The position numbers were made by a program, and so were the translations under genes. This document shows, one piece after another, positions 38,266 to 47,282 of a DNA stretch of 64,000 bases; the stretch's first letter is position 1, and the number at the start of each line of letters is the position of its first letter. Below the pieces are notes generated by a model. That model saw nothing but the letters and a program-made list of their open reading frames with translations, was not told the DNA's origin and did no database searches. This DNA is from an uncultured Paracoccaceae bacterium. GTDB lineage: Bacteria > Pseudomonadota > Alphaproteobacteria > Rhodobacterales > Rhodobacteraceae. The stretch is from assembly GCA_947496535.1 (NCBI GenBank), contig CANMDE010000003.1, positions 434,001 through 498,000 of the forward strand. Direction: 5' to 3'.

Positions 38266-38596
38266 GATTTCTATCGACGATTTTTTGAAGGTCGATGTGC
38301 GCGTGGGCACCGTCACGCGTGCAGAGCCTTTCCCTGAAGCGCGCAAGCCTGCCATCAAGCTCTGGATAGATTTTGGCGCAGAGATTGGTGAGAAAAAGAC
38401 ATCTGCACAGATCACGACGCACTACGTCCCTGATGGTTTAGTCGGAAGACAAGTGATGGCTGTCGTAAATTTCCCGCCGCGTCAGATCGGTAAGTTCATG
38501 TCCGAGGTTCTGGTGTTGGGCATGCCGGATGAAAAGGGGGAGGTCGTGCTGGTTTCGCCCGACCAAACGATTCCAAACGGGGGACGATTGCATTGA
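38258..38596 (+). CDS. csaA: tRNA-binding domain protein CsaA
   Basis: A 112-residue OB-fold protein of the CsaA group, a putative chaperone that binds tRNA. It starts at GTG 38258, inside proC. Typical blocks are [27 protein letters not shown] and [20 protein letters not shown]. It forms a dimer in homologues. The TGA at its end overlaps the TTG of the dehydrogenase gene. Confidence 0.92.
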   Translation: MTEISIDDFLKVDVRVGTVTRAEPFPEARKPAIKLWIDFGAEIGEKKTSAQITTHYVPDGLVGRQVMAVVNFPPRQIGKFMSEVLVLGMPDEKGEVVLVSPDQTIPNGGRLH

Positions 38597-39540
38597 AGAA
38601 ATTATTAATCACGCGGGTATTACCGGACGCCAACATGAAGGCGGCACGCGCAAGATTTGATGTGACATTGAACGAAGGCAATACGCCGCTAGCGGTTGAA
38701 GAGGCTGCTACGGCCCTCAGCAATTATGATGCTATTCTGCCAACCATCGGGGACCAGTTCAGTGGTGCAGCCTTTCAGACCGACATCCGTTGCGGTGTAC
38801 TGGCCAATTTTGGTGTGGGCTATAACCATATTGATGCGGAGGCGGCACGCGCCGCTGGTGTAGCTGTGTCAAACACGCCCAACGTAGTGACCGACGCGAC
38901 AGCAGATATTGGTCTGACGCTGATCCTTTCCGTCTGTCGGCGCGGTGGGGAAGGCGAACGGCTCGTGCGCACAAACAAATGGGGCGGCTGGGGGCCGACC
39001 GAGATGTTGGGAACCCATGTTACCGGAAAGACCGTTGGAATTGTCGGGATGGGACGTATTGGTCAGGCAGTGGCTCGCCGCTGCCACTATGGGTTTGAGA
39101 TGCCGGTGATCTATTTTAACCGATCCCGCAAACCCGTTGATCTGCCTGCCACGCAGGTCGATACATTGGAGGAACTGATGGGGCAGGCCGACATCGTCGT
39201 TGTGACTGTCCCCGGCGGTGGACCCAATACCAAAATGATCGATGCTGCAGTCATTGCCACCATGAAGCGGTCCGGCATCTTTGTGAACATCGCCCGCGGG
39301 GATGTGGTGGATGAGGGCGCCTTGATAGCTGCCTTGCAATCGGGGCAGATTGCGGGGGCAGGTCTGGATGTGTTCGAGAATGAACCCGAAGTGCCGGATG
39401 CGTTCAAGGTAATGGAAAACGTGGTGTTGCTACCGCATCTGGGGACCGCCGCACTGGAGGTGCGCGAGGCGATGGGTCAGATGGCCATCGATAACATCGT
39501 GGCTTGGGAAGAAGGAAGACCTCTCCCGCAGGCGGTATAG
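38593..39540 (+). CDS. D-2-hydroxyacid dehydrogenase (glyoxylate/hydroxypyruvate reductase type)
   Basis: A 315-residue NAD(P)-dependent dehydrogenase. The Rossmann motif is [14 protein letters not shown] (GxGxxG), with catalytic Arg in [11 protein letters not shown], Glu in [10 protein letters not shown] and His in [13 protein letters not shown]. It is probably a glyoxylate or D-glycerate dehydrogenase. The start is TTG 38593, sharing bases with the csaA stop. No kinetic specificity can be inferred beyond the family. Confidence 0.9.
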   Translation: MKKLLITRVLPDANMKAARARFDVTLNEGNTPLAVEEAATALSNYDAILPTIGDQFSGAAFQTDIRCGVLANFGVGYNHIDAEAARAAGVAVSNTPNVVTDATADIGLTLILSVCRRGGEGERLVRTNKWGGWGPTEMLGTHVTGKTVGIVGMGRIGQAVARRCHYGFEMPVIYFNRSRKPVDLPATQVDTLEELMGQADIVVVTVPGGGPNTKMIDAAVIATMKRSGIFVNIARGDVVDEGALIAALQSGQIAGAGLDVFENEPEVPDAFKVMENVVLLPHLGTAALEVREAMGQMAIDNIVAWEEGRPLPQAV

Positions 39541-39557
39541 TTCTCTGCTGGTCTGCT

Positions 39558-40187
39558 CTAGGCCAGCCGATCCATGCCCATAGCAATCGCCGCAAAAAAG
39601 CACGCCGAAGCAGCGATTACGAACCCATGCCAGATCGCGTTGGAGAACTTCATCTTCTCAGCCGCATAAAATATAACACCGACGGTGTATAAACCGCCGC
39701 CGATCATGATCAGGTTCTTTGGAATGACACCCCAAGCCGACCAGATGAGCACGACGCTCAACCAGCCCATAAAGAGATACAAGGCTGGCCCGTACCGTCC
39801 CGGAACCTGCCAGAAAAACAGCTTCAAGGTCATACCTAAAACCGCAAGCCCCCAGATAATGCCCAGTATCGTATAGGCCAGCCAACCGCCTACCGTGACC
39901 ACGAGCGGCGTGTAGGTACCGGCGATTTTGAGATAGATCGCGGCATGATCGATCCGGCGCAACGTCGGTCGAATGCTTTCCCACGGTGTCATGTGATAGC
40001 AGGCCGACGCTGTGAAAGTGGCGACCAGCGTCGCGGCATAAATCGCCAAGGCTGTGATCTCGCCCACAGTCGCGGTGTCTGCTGCCCAGATCATAAGGGC
40101 GATGGCCCCACTGATGGCAGCTATGACGCCAATCGCGTGCATGCTGCCATCTGCAATCCGCTCTGATCTGGAGTATTCGGGATACAC
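39558..40187 (-). CDS. trhA: TrhA / hemolysin III family membrane protein
   Basis: A 209-residue seven-helix membrane protein of the PAQR/hemolysin III family. GTG 40187 is chosen because taggag is well placed before it; the longer frame from ATG 40208 covers that site. The conserved His residues of the metal site are visible in SMHAIG, CYHMTPW, IDHAAIYLKIAGTYTPL and IWHGF. TrhA homologues are involved in membrane energetics or lipid homeostasis, and no haemolysin activity should be assumed. Confidence 0.9.
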   Translation of the reverse strand: MYPEYSRSERIADGSMHAIGVIAAISGAIALMIWAADTATVGEITALAIYAATLVATFTASACYHMTPWESIRPTLRRIDHAAIYLKIAGTYTPLVVTVGGWLAYTILGIIWGLAVLGMTLKLFFWQVPGRYGPALYLFMGWLSVVLIWSAWGVIPKNLIMIGGGLYTVGVIFYAAEKMKFSNAIWHGFVIAASACFFAAIAMGMDRLA

Positions 40188-40392
40188 TGTTGGTCTCCTA
40201 CAATGCATTTAACGATAATAGCCGCCTGAAAACGGTCAAATGTTCCGTTGGGTCGAATTCGGTTTAGAGCTTAATGCTCTCAAATAAGTGTCGGCATCAT
40301 GATGCGCAAAGTTTAACCGTGCGAAAAAACCCCTACCCGCCGAAGATATCTACTCTATGTGTATATAGTGAGTTTTTGAAGAAGGTTCTTGG

Positions 40393-40923
40393 ATGCGTTT
40401 TGTGACTCTCGCCCTCTGTTTTGCACCTGCGATGGTTTTCGCGGCTGGATCTGACGAGGAGGTACCGCCGGAACCGTCCGAGACAACCGAAGTCTGCGAG
40501 GACGGGCTGGTGTGGGACCGGGCGACGCAGACCTGCATGCCACCTGAACAAAGCACCAATGATGACGAAGCCCGCCTGAAGGACATTCGTGAACTGGCAT
40601 ATGACGGGCAATATCACGCTGCGCTGGATGTTTTGAGGACACTTGATGATCAATTCAGTCAGCAGGCTATGGCATATTATGGCTTTACTCATCGCAAATC
40701 GGGGCGGCATGAGATCGGTATGGCCTATTACCGTGAGGCGCTGCTGCGCGATCCTGATAATTTGCTTGCCCGCTCTTACATGGGACTGGCCCATGTGGAG
40801 AAGGACCAACTGAGCCTGGCAGAGGCTCAGCTGGTAGAAATTCAGGCACGGGGCGGTGTTGGAACCTGGCCCGAAAAGGCGTTGATGGAAGGAATTGAAA
40901 AGGGGGTTCCAGGGAGCTACTAG
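40393..40923 (+). CDS. periplasmic TPR-repeat protein
   Basis: A 176-residue exported protein. The signal peptide is MRFVTLALCFAPAMVFAA, followed by an acidic, Pro-rich linker (DEEVPPEPSETTEVCEDG) with a Cys pair (CEDGLVWDRATQTC, two cysteines about 12 apart, possibly a disulfide). Residues about 60-150 contain TPR repeats: ALDVLRTLDDQFSQQAMAYY, then the typical AMAYYREALLRDPDNLLARS. Function is unknown, though TPR domains bind proteins. It is preceded by aagg and stands alone. Confidence 0.8.
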   Translation: MRFVTLALCFAPAMVFAAGSDEEVPPEPSETTEVCEDGLVWDRATQTCMPPEQSTNDDEARLKDIRELAYDGQYHAALDVLRTLDDQFSQQAMAYYGFTHRKSGRHEIGMAYYREALLRDPDNLLARSYMGLAHVEKDQLSLAEAQLVEIQARGGVGTWPEKALMEGIEKGVPGSY

Positions 40924-41217
40924 GACGCAACTGCATATACGCTTGGTAACGTAAAACCAATCTGTAATGCAGCCCTTTTGGATGACACCAATGGCCCCAC
41001 GAATCGTTCGGGTTGCCCACTCGCCAAGTCATGCATATCGGCGCCGGTAGCGTGTGGAGTTTACAAAACGGGCGATGTCAGCTGAAAATCGGGCGGTTTT
41101 TCCATCAAATCTGCTGCGACCCGCTATTTCGCCGGACACAGAATAAGCCTATAGTCATTTGAAAACCGGGGACAATCCCGTCTCGACAAGAACCGCACCG
41201 CCAGGGAGGCCTTCGAC
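40924..41217. other. 294-bp spacer before ihfB
   Basis: No gene, tRNA or RNA element was recognised between the TPR gene and ihfB. It should hold the ihfB promoter; the usual neighbour rpsA is not here. Confidence 0.3.
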
Positions 41218-41499
41218 ATGATCCGCTCGGAACTCATCCAGAAACTCGCCGAGGAAAACCCGCATCTGTATCAGCGCGATGTCGAGAGAATTGTTAATAC
41301 CATCTTCGAAGAGATCACGGGCGCAATGTCGCGCGGTGATCGCGTCGAGCTGCGTGGATTCGGCGCGTTCTCGGTAAAGAAGCGAGATCAGCGGATTGGA
41401 CGTAACCCCCGCACCGGCGAGTCGGTTGAGGTGGAAGAGAAACATGTCCCTTTCTTTAAGACGGGTAAGCTATTACGTGACCGTCTGAACGGACACTAA
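41218..41499 (+). CDS. ihfB: integration host factor beta subunit
   Basis: A 93-residue HU/IHF-family DNA-bending protein. It forms the beta subunit of IHF, which bends DNA at specific sites in recombination and transcription. Typical sequences are [17 protein letters not shown] at the start, the helix [34 protein letters not shown] (intercalating proline arm) and [13 protein letters not shown]. It is followed 9 bp later by the LapA-domain gene. Confidence 0.95.
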   Translation: MIRSELIQKLAEENPHLYQRDVERIVNTIFEEITGAMSRGDRVELRGFGAFSVKKRDQRIGRNPRTGESVEVEEKHVPFFKTGKLLRDRLNGH

Positions 41500-41508
41500 G
41501 AGGGCGTT

Positions 41509-41865
41509 ATGAAAACTATCCGTTATGGATTTTGGGCTGTTGTTGGCCTTTGTTTGATTTTGATTGGTTTGGCCAATCGTGATTTTGTCACAGTGCGGGC
41601 GATGCCCGAAACGCTGGCCGGGCTCATCAACCTTTCACCCGATATCGAACTGCCACTGTTCGTGGTAATTTTCATTGCCGTCGGTGGCGGACTGCTGATT
41701 GGGTTCTTTTGGGAGTGGGTGCGCGAGCATAGGCAGCGGGCTGAGGCACGTGCGCGAGCCCGCGAGCTGGCAGATTTGCGGCGCGAAATTCAGACTTTGC
41801 GTGGCGCGGCGGCCGGTGCCAAAGATGATGACGACGTACTGGCCTTGCTCGAAAAAGCAAGCTGA
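41509..41865 (+). CDS. LapA-domain membrane protein (DUF1049)
   Basis: A 118-residue inner-membrane protein of the LapA/LapB assembly family (PF06305). Helix 1 spans about residues 6-22 and helix 2 about 50-68 ([20 protein letters not shown]). A charged coiled coil follows ([20 protein letters not shown]). In E. coli the LapA protein works with LapB in lipopolysaccharide assembly. It is translationally coupled to trpF by a 1-bp overlap. Confidence 0.85.
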   Translation: MKTIRYGFWAVVGLCLILIGLANRDFVTVRAMPETLAGLINLSPDIELPLFVVIFIAVGGGLLIGFFWEWVREHRQRAEARARARELADLRREIQTLRGAAAGAKDDDDVLALLEKAS

Positions 41866-42512
41866 TGCCATCAGACATTCGGGTGAAGATTTGCGGCTTG
41901 CGCGACGCAGCTATGATGAAGGCTGCGGTTGAGGCAGGTGCGTCTTACGTCGGTCTTGTCTTTTTCCCCAAATCACCCCGGAATATTGATATCGCGCAGG
42001 CTGCAGCCCTTGCTCGCGATGTGCCAGTCGGCGTGGCCAAGGTCGCTTTGGTTGTTGATGCCAATGATGCTTATCTTGACGATCTAACAAAGGACGTACC
42101 GATCGATATCCTGCAGCTTCACGGCGCTGAAAGTCCGAAGCGCGTTGCAGATATCCGCGCCCGTTATGGTTTACCTGTAATGAAAGCTGTTGGCGTCGCA
42201 GATGCCGATGATTTGCCGAAGCTTGATGCATATGCCAGCGTGGCTGATCAGATACTGGTTGATGCAAAGCCTCCGAAAAACGCTGAGCTGCCGGGCGGCA
42301 ACGGGCTGGCTTTTGATTGGCGCTTGATCGCGGGTCGTCGGTGGTCGGTTCCCTGGATGTTGGCCGGTGGACTGACGCCTGAAAACGTGGCTGAAGCAAT
42401 TGCGTTGACTGGTGCGAGGCAGGTCGATGTGTCTTCTGGTGTGGAAAGCGCACCTGGAGTGAAAGATGCGAAGTTGATAGTGGATTTTTGTGCGACCGCT
42501 TCGTCGGTTTAG
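41865..42512 (+). CDS. trpF: phosphoribosylanthranilate isomerase
   Basis: A 215-residue TIM-barrel enzyme catalysing the third step of tryptophan synthesis. The catalytic Cys is in [13 protein letters not shown] and the phosphate-binding loops are FFPKSPRNI and [13 protein letters not shown], ending in [15 protein letters not shown]. It starts on the last base of the lapA stop. trpB follows after about 190 bp, and trpA is not in the window. Confidence 0.95.
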   Translation: MPSDIRVKICGLRDAAMMKAAVEAGASYVGLVFFPKSPRNIDIAQAAALARDVPVGVAKVALVVDANDAYLDDLTKDVPIDILQLHGAESPKRVADIRARYGLPVMKAVGVADADDLPKLDAYASVADQILVDAKPPKNAELPGGNGLAFDWRLIAGRRWSVPWMLAGGLTPENVAEAIALTGARQVDVSSGVESAPGVKDAKLIVDFCATASSV

Positions 42513-42700
42513 GGTGTCTTTGATCTTATCAAAGCAACCGGTTTTTGCAACACAGTGCCGTCGGGTGATGGATTTCTCGAGGAAAGATCGCCTTCAGACT
42601 TTCGATGAAGGCCTATTAGGTCGCATGTAGCGGCCCGATGCAGACTTTACCAATCCTGCCGTTGGTTATATCGCTACCAAGCGCAAACCAGAGGTGTTCC

Positions 42701-43939
42701 ATGACCGACGATCTGATCAACTCTTTCATGAATGGCCCCGATGAAAAGGGCCGTTTTGGCGATTTTGGCGGGCGTTTCGTCTCCGAGACACTAATGCCGC
42801 TGATCCTCGAGTTGGAAGAGCAGTATGAGAACGCCAAAACGGACGAGACATTCTGGGCCGAAATGCATCATCTTTGGACCCATTACGTGGGCCGTCCCAG
42901 CCCGCTTTATTTTGCCGAACGCCTGACCGAGCATCTGGGCGGGGCGAAAATCTATCTTAAACGCGATGAACTGAACCATACCGGCGCTCATAAGATCAAT
43001 AACGTGCTGGGCCAGATCATCCTTGCCCGTCGCATGGGTAAAACCCGCATTATCGCTGAAACCGGCGCGGGGCAGCATGGTGTCGCCACCGCGACCGTCT
43101 GCGCCAAGTTTGGCCTGAAATGCATAGTTTATATGGGTGCCCACGATGTTGAACGTCAGGCGCCCAACGTTTTTCGCATGCGTCTGTTGGGCGCAGAGGT
43201 TGTACCGGTGACCTCCGGTCGTGGTACGTTGAAAGACGCGATGAACGACGCACTACGTGACTGGGTCACGAACGTGCGTGATACGTTCTATTGCATAGGT
43301 ACAGTGGCTGGTCCGCACCCATACCCAGCAATGGTCCGCGATTTTCAGGCCATTATCGGCAAGGAAACCAAGGAACAGATGCAGGCCGCCGAAGGACGGC
43401 TGCCGGACACACTGATTGCGGCGATTGGAGGCGGGTCCAACGCGATGGGGCTGTTCTATCCTTTTCTGGATGACAAAGAGGTTAGGATAATTGGCGTCGA
43501 GGCTGGCGGTAAGGGCGTGAACGCCAAAATGGAACATTGCGCCTCGCTGACCGGTGGACGCCCCGGGGTACTGCACGGAAACCGTACGTATCTATTGCAG
43601 GATGACGTGGGCCAGATATTGGAAGGTTTCAGCATCTCAGCAGGGCTGGATTATCCTGGCATCGGTCCGGAACATGCCTGGCTGCACGATATTGGGCGTG
43701 CCGAATATGTCGCGATAACCGATGTCGAGGCGCTTGAAGCATTCCAGCTTTGCTGCGCGCAGGAAGGTATTATTCCGGCGCTGGAGCCGTCCCATGCGCT
43801 GGCTCATGTTATGAAGATTGCGCCAAAACTGCCCAATGATCATCTGCTCGTGATGAATATGTGCGGGCGGGGCGACAAGGACATTTTCACCGTTGCCAAG
43901 CACCTGGGCTTTGGCATGAGCGATACAGAAGGGCGATAA
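42701..43939 (+). CDS. trpB: tryptophan synthase beta chain
   Basis: A 412-residue PLP enzyme joining indole and serine to tryptophan. The PLP lysine is K98 in NHTGAHKIN, the cofactor phosphate loop is GGGSNAMG and the C-terminal EPSHALAHV is present. ATG 42701 follows gagg by 6 bases; the longer frame lacks a site. The length is normal. Confidence 0.96.
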   Translation: MTDDLINSFMNGPDEKGRFGDFGGRFVSETLMPLILELEEQYENAKTDETFWAEMHHLWTHYVGRPSPLYFAERLTEHLGGAKIYLKRDELNHTGAHKINNVLGQIILARRMGKTRIIAETGAGQHGVATATVCAKFGLKCIVYMGAHDVERQAPNVFRMRLLGAEVVPVTSGRGTLKDAMNDALRDWVTNVRDTFYCIGTVAGPHPYPAMVRDFQAIIGKETKEQMQAAEGRLPDTLIAAIGGGSNAMGLFYPFLDDKEVRIIGVEAGGKGVNAKMEHCASLTGGRPGVLHGNRTYLLQDDVGQILEGFSISAGLDYPGIGPEHAWLHDIGRAEYVAITDVEALEAFQLCCAQEGIIPALEPSHALAHVMKIAPKLPNDHLLVMNMCGRGDKDIFTVAKHLGFGMSDTEGR

Positions 43940-44072
43940 ACTAAGGTTTAGGACCGTGGGTCGGACGGCGTAAACCGCCCGATTAAACTTCTGACCTAAA
44001 GACAATGGCTGTCCCGCCCTGTTTCTTTTCCGTCCAAGGCAAAACGCCAAGGATACGGAAAGGTTAGCTATT

Positions 44073-44531
44073 ATGAACAATACCATTTTTCTCTCGGCCT
44101 TCATTCTGGGGGCCATGACGACTGCAGGACACGCTCAATCCATCGCCGAACAGGTGGTATCGCAGTTGCAAGAACAGGGTTTCACCGAATTTGAAGTCAA
44201 GAACGGCCCGACCGAGGTCAAGGTCGAAGGTTATCGCGACGGACACGAGGTTGAGCTGGTCTATGACGCCCAAACCGGAGACTTGATCAAACATGAATAC
44301 GGTCCTGTCGACAATGACGACGACGATGATGATGATCGCTACGATGATGATCGTTACGAAGATGACGAAGACGGAGATGACGGCGAGGATCGTAATCGCG
44401 GTCATGGAAATGATGAAGACGGCCACGACGATGACAATCCCGGTCGCGGCAATGGCAAAGGCCCGAACAAAGACAAGCACGATGACGATGATGACGACGA
44501 TGATGACGATGACGATGACGATGATGACTAG
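44073..44531 (+). CDS. exported PepSY-like protein with poly-Asp tail
   Basis: A 152-residue exported protein. Residues 1-21 form a signal peptide (cleavage after GHA). Residues about 22-75 look like a small PepSY-type domain: VVSQLQEQGFTEFEVKNG, then EVELVYDAQTGDLIKHE. Residues 82-152 are extremely acidic, in two blocks, ending in 16 consecutive Asp codons (44481-44528). The tail would bind Ca2+ or other cations, or act as a disordered brush. It has a paralogue directly downstream and a LuxR-type regulator follows. Codons alternate gat/gac, so the tract can slip in steps of three bases. Confidence 0.8.
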   Translation: MNNTIFLSAFILGAMTTAGHAQSIAEQVVSQLQEQGFTEFEVKNGPTEVKVEGYRDGHEVELVYDAQTGDLIKHEYGPVDNDDDDDDDRYDDDRYEDDEDGDDGEDRNRGHGNDEDGHDDDNPGRGNGKGPNKDKHDDDDDDDDDDDDDDDD

Positions 44532-44572
44532 ATCACTGGTCTGACGGAGTTTGTTTCGTTATCGTCATGCTA

Positions 44573-44598
44573 GACCTCTGCCTGCAGTGGCAGAGGTC
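44573..44598 (+). terminator. hairpin between the two poly-Asp genes
   Basis: Arms gacctctgcc (44573-44582) and ggcagaggtc (44589-44598) pair perfectly over 10 bp with loop tgcagt. The following bases gctttg give only a weak T-run, so it is either an attenuator or a complete terminator. Confidence 0.55.
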
Positions 44599-44617
44599 GC
44601 TTTGATAAGGGAATAAG

Positions 44618-45133
44618 GTGAGACGTCTTCGATTTTTCTTGGTTTTTCTTGTTGTGCTAGCGGGCCAGGTTTCCGCCCAAAGCGTCCAGGATTCCATCAT
44701 CTCTCAGCTACAGGCGCAGGGGTTCACCCAGATTGAGGTGCGCCGCACCTTATTGGGGCGCATAAGAATCGAAGCGCAAAGCCAGACGTTTGACCGCGAG
44801 TTAGTGTTTAACCCGGCAACCGGAGAAATACTGCGTGATTTCTCAAAGGAACGAGATGATGAAAGGCGGGAGTCAACGCCACGTGTTCTGAACCCGGCGA
44901 CCGATGCCAATAGGTCTGTGGACGATGACGACGATGATGATCGCGGAACACAACGCAGTTCCAATGGCAATTCCGGCAATGGCAACAACAGCGGGAATGG
45001 AAATGGCAAGGGTAATGGTAACAGCGGTTCTGGTGATAAGGACGATGAAGACGATGATGACGACGACGACGACGATGATGATGACGATGACGAGGATGAC
45101 GACGAAGATGAAGACGACGATGATGACGAGTAG
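44618..45133 (+). CDS. exported PepSY-like protein with poly-Asp/Glu tail (paralogue)
   Basis: A 171-residue paralogue of the preceding protein. Its signal peptide is residues 1-20. A PepSY-like part (21-75) has SIISQLQAQGFTQIEVRRT and ELVFNPATGEILRDFS, aligned with the first protein. Residues 103-135 are a Gly/Asn/Ser linker, and residues 139-171 are almost pure Asp with a few Glu. GTG 44618 follows aagg. The two proteins share architecture but differ in linker and tail, so the duplication is not recent. A 34-bp gap separates it from the regulator gene. Confidence 0.8.
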   Translation: MRRLRFFLVFLVVLAGQVSAQSVQDSIISQLQAQGFTQIEVRRTLLGRIRIEAQSQTFDRELVFNPATGEILRDFSKERDDERRESTPRVLNPATDANRSVDDDDDDDRGTQRSSNGNSGNGNNSGNGNGKGNGNSGSGDKDDEDDDDDDDDDDDDDDEDDDEDEDDDDDE

Positions 45134-45167
45134 CTGGTGCGAATGACCTGAGGGCGGGGCAGGGGGA

Positions 45168-45674
45168 GTGGACAAGGAAAGCAGGCTGTATCTGGCGATC
45201 CTGATTTTTCAGGTCGTCTGTGCCATTTTGTTTCTATTGGGATTGATCAGTACCGTCACCGGCCTGTTTCAAATCAACTGGCAATTCTACGAAGCGATTG
45301 AACTGGCTGCCGCGCTGGGACTATTGGTTGGCGCAGGATTGGGTGGTAATATGTTGCGCCGGTCCCTGAAAGAAAAAGGCCGGATGCAGCAACAACTGAA
45401 GGCCGCGTCGGGTGCCTTTATGGATCACCTGTCAGATCAGTTCGATGAATGGATGCTGACCCCGGCGGAACGCGATGTAGCGCTCTTTGCGATTAAGGGC
45501 ATGTCGACCGCCGAAATTGCCACATTGCGGGGCGTGAGTGAGGGCACGATCAAGGCGCAGACCAACGCAATTTACAGAAAAGCTGATGTCAGCGGCCGCA
45601 GTCAGCTATTGAGCTTTTTCATTGACGGGCTGGTGGAACTGCCGATGGATACGCCACGCGCAGAGAAAGCTTAG
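45168..45674 (+). CDS. membrane-anchored LuxR-type HTH regulator
   Basis: A 168-residue protein with two membrane helices (about 8-30 and 42-60), a charged connector (RSLKEKGRMQQQLK) and a C-terminal LuxR/GerE helix-turn-helix (about 98-150): LTPAERDVALFAIKGMSTAE, then SEGTIKAQTNAIYRKADVSG. No receiver domain is present, so it is not a response regulator. A membrane-bound HTH protein probably senses the envelope or the nearby exported proteins. The GTG 45168 start has gggggag right before it. It is the last gene of the poly-Asp set and is convergent with DUF2237. Confidence 0.85.
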   Translation: MDKESRLYLAILIFQVVCAILFLLGLISTVTGLFQINWQFYEAIELAAALGLLVGAGLGGNMLRRSLKEKGRMQQQLKAASGAFMDHLSDQFDEWMLTPAERDVALFAIKGMSTAEIATLRGVSEGTIKAQTNAIYRKADVSGRSQLLSFFIDGLVELPMDTPRAEKA

Positions 45675-46054
45675 TCGGCCTCCAGCGGCAGTGCATGCTG
45701 GCGCAAAATATCTATTGTTACAATATCCAGCGCCCGTACGTGAGTCGCATGCAGATTTACTTTTGGCGCGCAGCCTTCCTCATGTGCTTGCAGGAATCGA
45801 CTGGCACCGAGACACCAATGATCCCCCGCCTTGAGCCCCACAAATCCGTATTCCGGGCGCGGCGTGCTTAGATCATTTCCCACATATTTCGAATAAGCGA
45901 GAAACTCTTCCGTCATCACTGCACACACCGTATGGCTGCCTTGATCCGCCGCGCAGGTGTCGCAGGCCCCGTTTCGAAAGAACCCCGTCATCGGGTCAGT
46001 AGAGCAGTGGCCAAGTGTGCTACCCAAAACGTTGAAGGACGGATCTTTTTCCAT
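45671..46054 (-). CDS. DUF2237-family protein
   Basis: A 127-residue cytoplasmic protein of the DUF2237 family with unknown function. Hallmarks are TGFFRNGACDTCAADQGSHTVCAVMTEEFL and DHWCLGASRF and the end VNLHATHVRALDIV. The many Cys residues (four or more) may bind metal. ATG 46054 lies next to the stop of the serine hydrolase gene upstream on the same strand; the two are probably one operon. Its own stop overlaps the LuxR gene stop by 4 bp. Confidence 0.88.
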   Translation of the reverse strand: MEKDPSFNVLGSTLGHCSTDPMTGFFRNGACDTCAADQGSHTVCAVMTEEFLAYSKYVGNDLSTPRPEYGFVGLKAGDHWCLGASRFLQAHEEGCAPKVNLHATHVRALDIVTIDILRQHALPLEAD

Positions 46055-46055
46055 A

Positions 46056-47222
46056 TCACTCAAGACTTTCTGCGATCAGGCGAAACATGTCTTCGTTCTG
46101 TTGGCTGACACCCGGTTCCCGAAACAGCCGGTCGGCCGCGTGTACGGCAATCACGACATTACTGATACGGTCAATGTAGATGTATTGCCCATAAATGCCA
46201 CGTGCAAGAAATTGTCCCTCTTGTGCGTTTGAGGGAACCCACCACTGGTAGCCGTAGCCCGTGGCACCTGATGCGGTTATTGCACTGGCGACGGTAGATG
46301 CGTCTATCCAGTCCTCCGGCACGATCTGCCGCCCGTTCCAAAACCCGCCATTAGCGATCATCTGACCAAACCGGGCATTGTCCCGCGTGGTTGTGTTCAG
46401 ACCGCCAAGGACAAAGGCCGCGTCATGACCATCGGTCAGATAGTAGGGAGCAACCTCAAGTCCAAGCGGTGCAATAATTTTTTCGTTCAAAAGGTCTGGA
46501 ATATCCCGCCCGGTCGTCCCGCGGATCACCATCCCGATGACGTGCGTATCGATGGAAACATACTGCCATTGCTGACCGGGTGGCGCAAAGCTTTCATCTT
46601 GTCCGGTGGTAAAGGCATCCATGGAGCCACCAAGCGCGAGTACACGACCCATTTTGTTGATATCGGAGAAAAAGGCGAGGTAGTCTTCATCAAATGTAAC
46701 ACCAGAAGACATTTGCAGGACATCTTCGATACTTGCCCCGTCATACGCGCTGCCGATCAGATCTGGCACGTATTTCGTTACTTGATCATCGATGCTTCCA
46801 AAGGCACCCTCCGCCAGCAGAACACCAAAAAGCGCTGAAAGGTAGCTTTTGGAAACGGACCAGTTGATTCGTAGGTCATCGGGTGAGGTTTCGAGGTAGT
46901 AGTCCTCGAACACCAACCGCCCGTCTTTCAAAACAACAAGGCCAGTGATGGCTCTGTCATCGATCCATTTTGCCGTCTCAATTGGTAGGATCGCGGATGG
47001 TCCCACCGGCAACTCGCTGACAACGCCGTCGCCGCGCGGCAAGTTGTTGGTCAGGAAAGCGGCACCCATGTTGGAGAAGTTATGAACTATTCTACCTTCG
47101 TCGAAGAGCGTGAGCACCGTACCCAAACGGGCAAGCTCATCGCGCTTCCAAATGCCTAAGACAACGGCAACAACGATGAGTATCGCAGCTCCGCGCCCAG
47201 TCCATTTCAGAAATGATTTCAT
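46056..47222 (-). CDS. serine hydrolase, class C beta-lactamase fold
   Basis: A 388-residue membrane-anchored protein of the beta-lactamase/penicillin-binding family (PF00144). ATG 47222 follows ggggag; one hydrophobic helix (about 10-25) anchors it with the catalytic domain outside. The SxxK motif is SVSK (S122 to K125). Substrates of this broad family include peptides, esters and lactams, so a specific activity is not claimed. The Y-x-N equivalent was not found with confidence. It is followed after 1 bp by the DUF2237 gene. Confidence 0.85.
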   Translation of the reverse strand: MKSFLKWTGRGAAILIVVAVVLGIWKRDELARLGTVLTLFDEGRIVHNFSNMGAAFLTNNLPRGDGVVSELPVGPSAILPIETAKWIDDRAITGLVVLKDGRLVFEDYYLETSPDDLRINWSVSKSYLSALFGVLLAEGAFGSIDDQVTKYVPDLIGSAYDGASIEDVLQMSSGVTFDEDYLAFFSDINKMGRVLALGGSMDAFTTGQDESFAPPGQQWQYVSIDTHVIGMVIRGTTGRDIPDLLNEKIIAPLGLEVAPYYLTDGHDAAFVLGGLNTTTRDNARFGQMIANGGFWNGRQIVPEDWIDASTVASAITASGATGYGYQWWVPSNAQEGQFLARGIYGQYIYIDRISNVVIAVHAADRLFREPGVSQQNEDMFRLIAESLE

Positions 47223-47282
47223 GGTGTTCTCCCCGATTTGGATCACCATGGCGGCCGTGTGAGTTGTGCGCAAGCGCAGACC

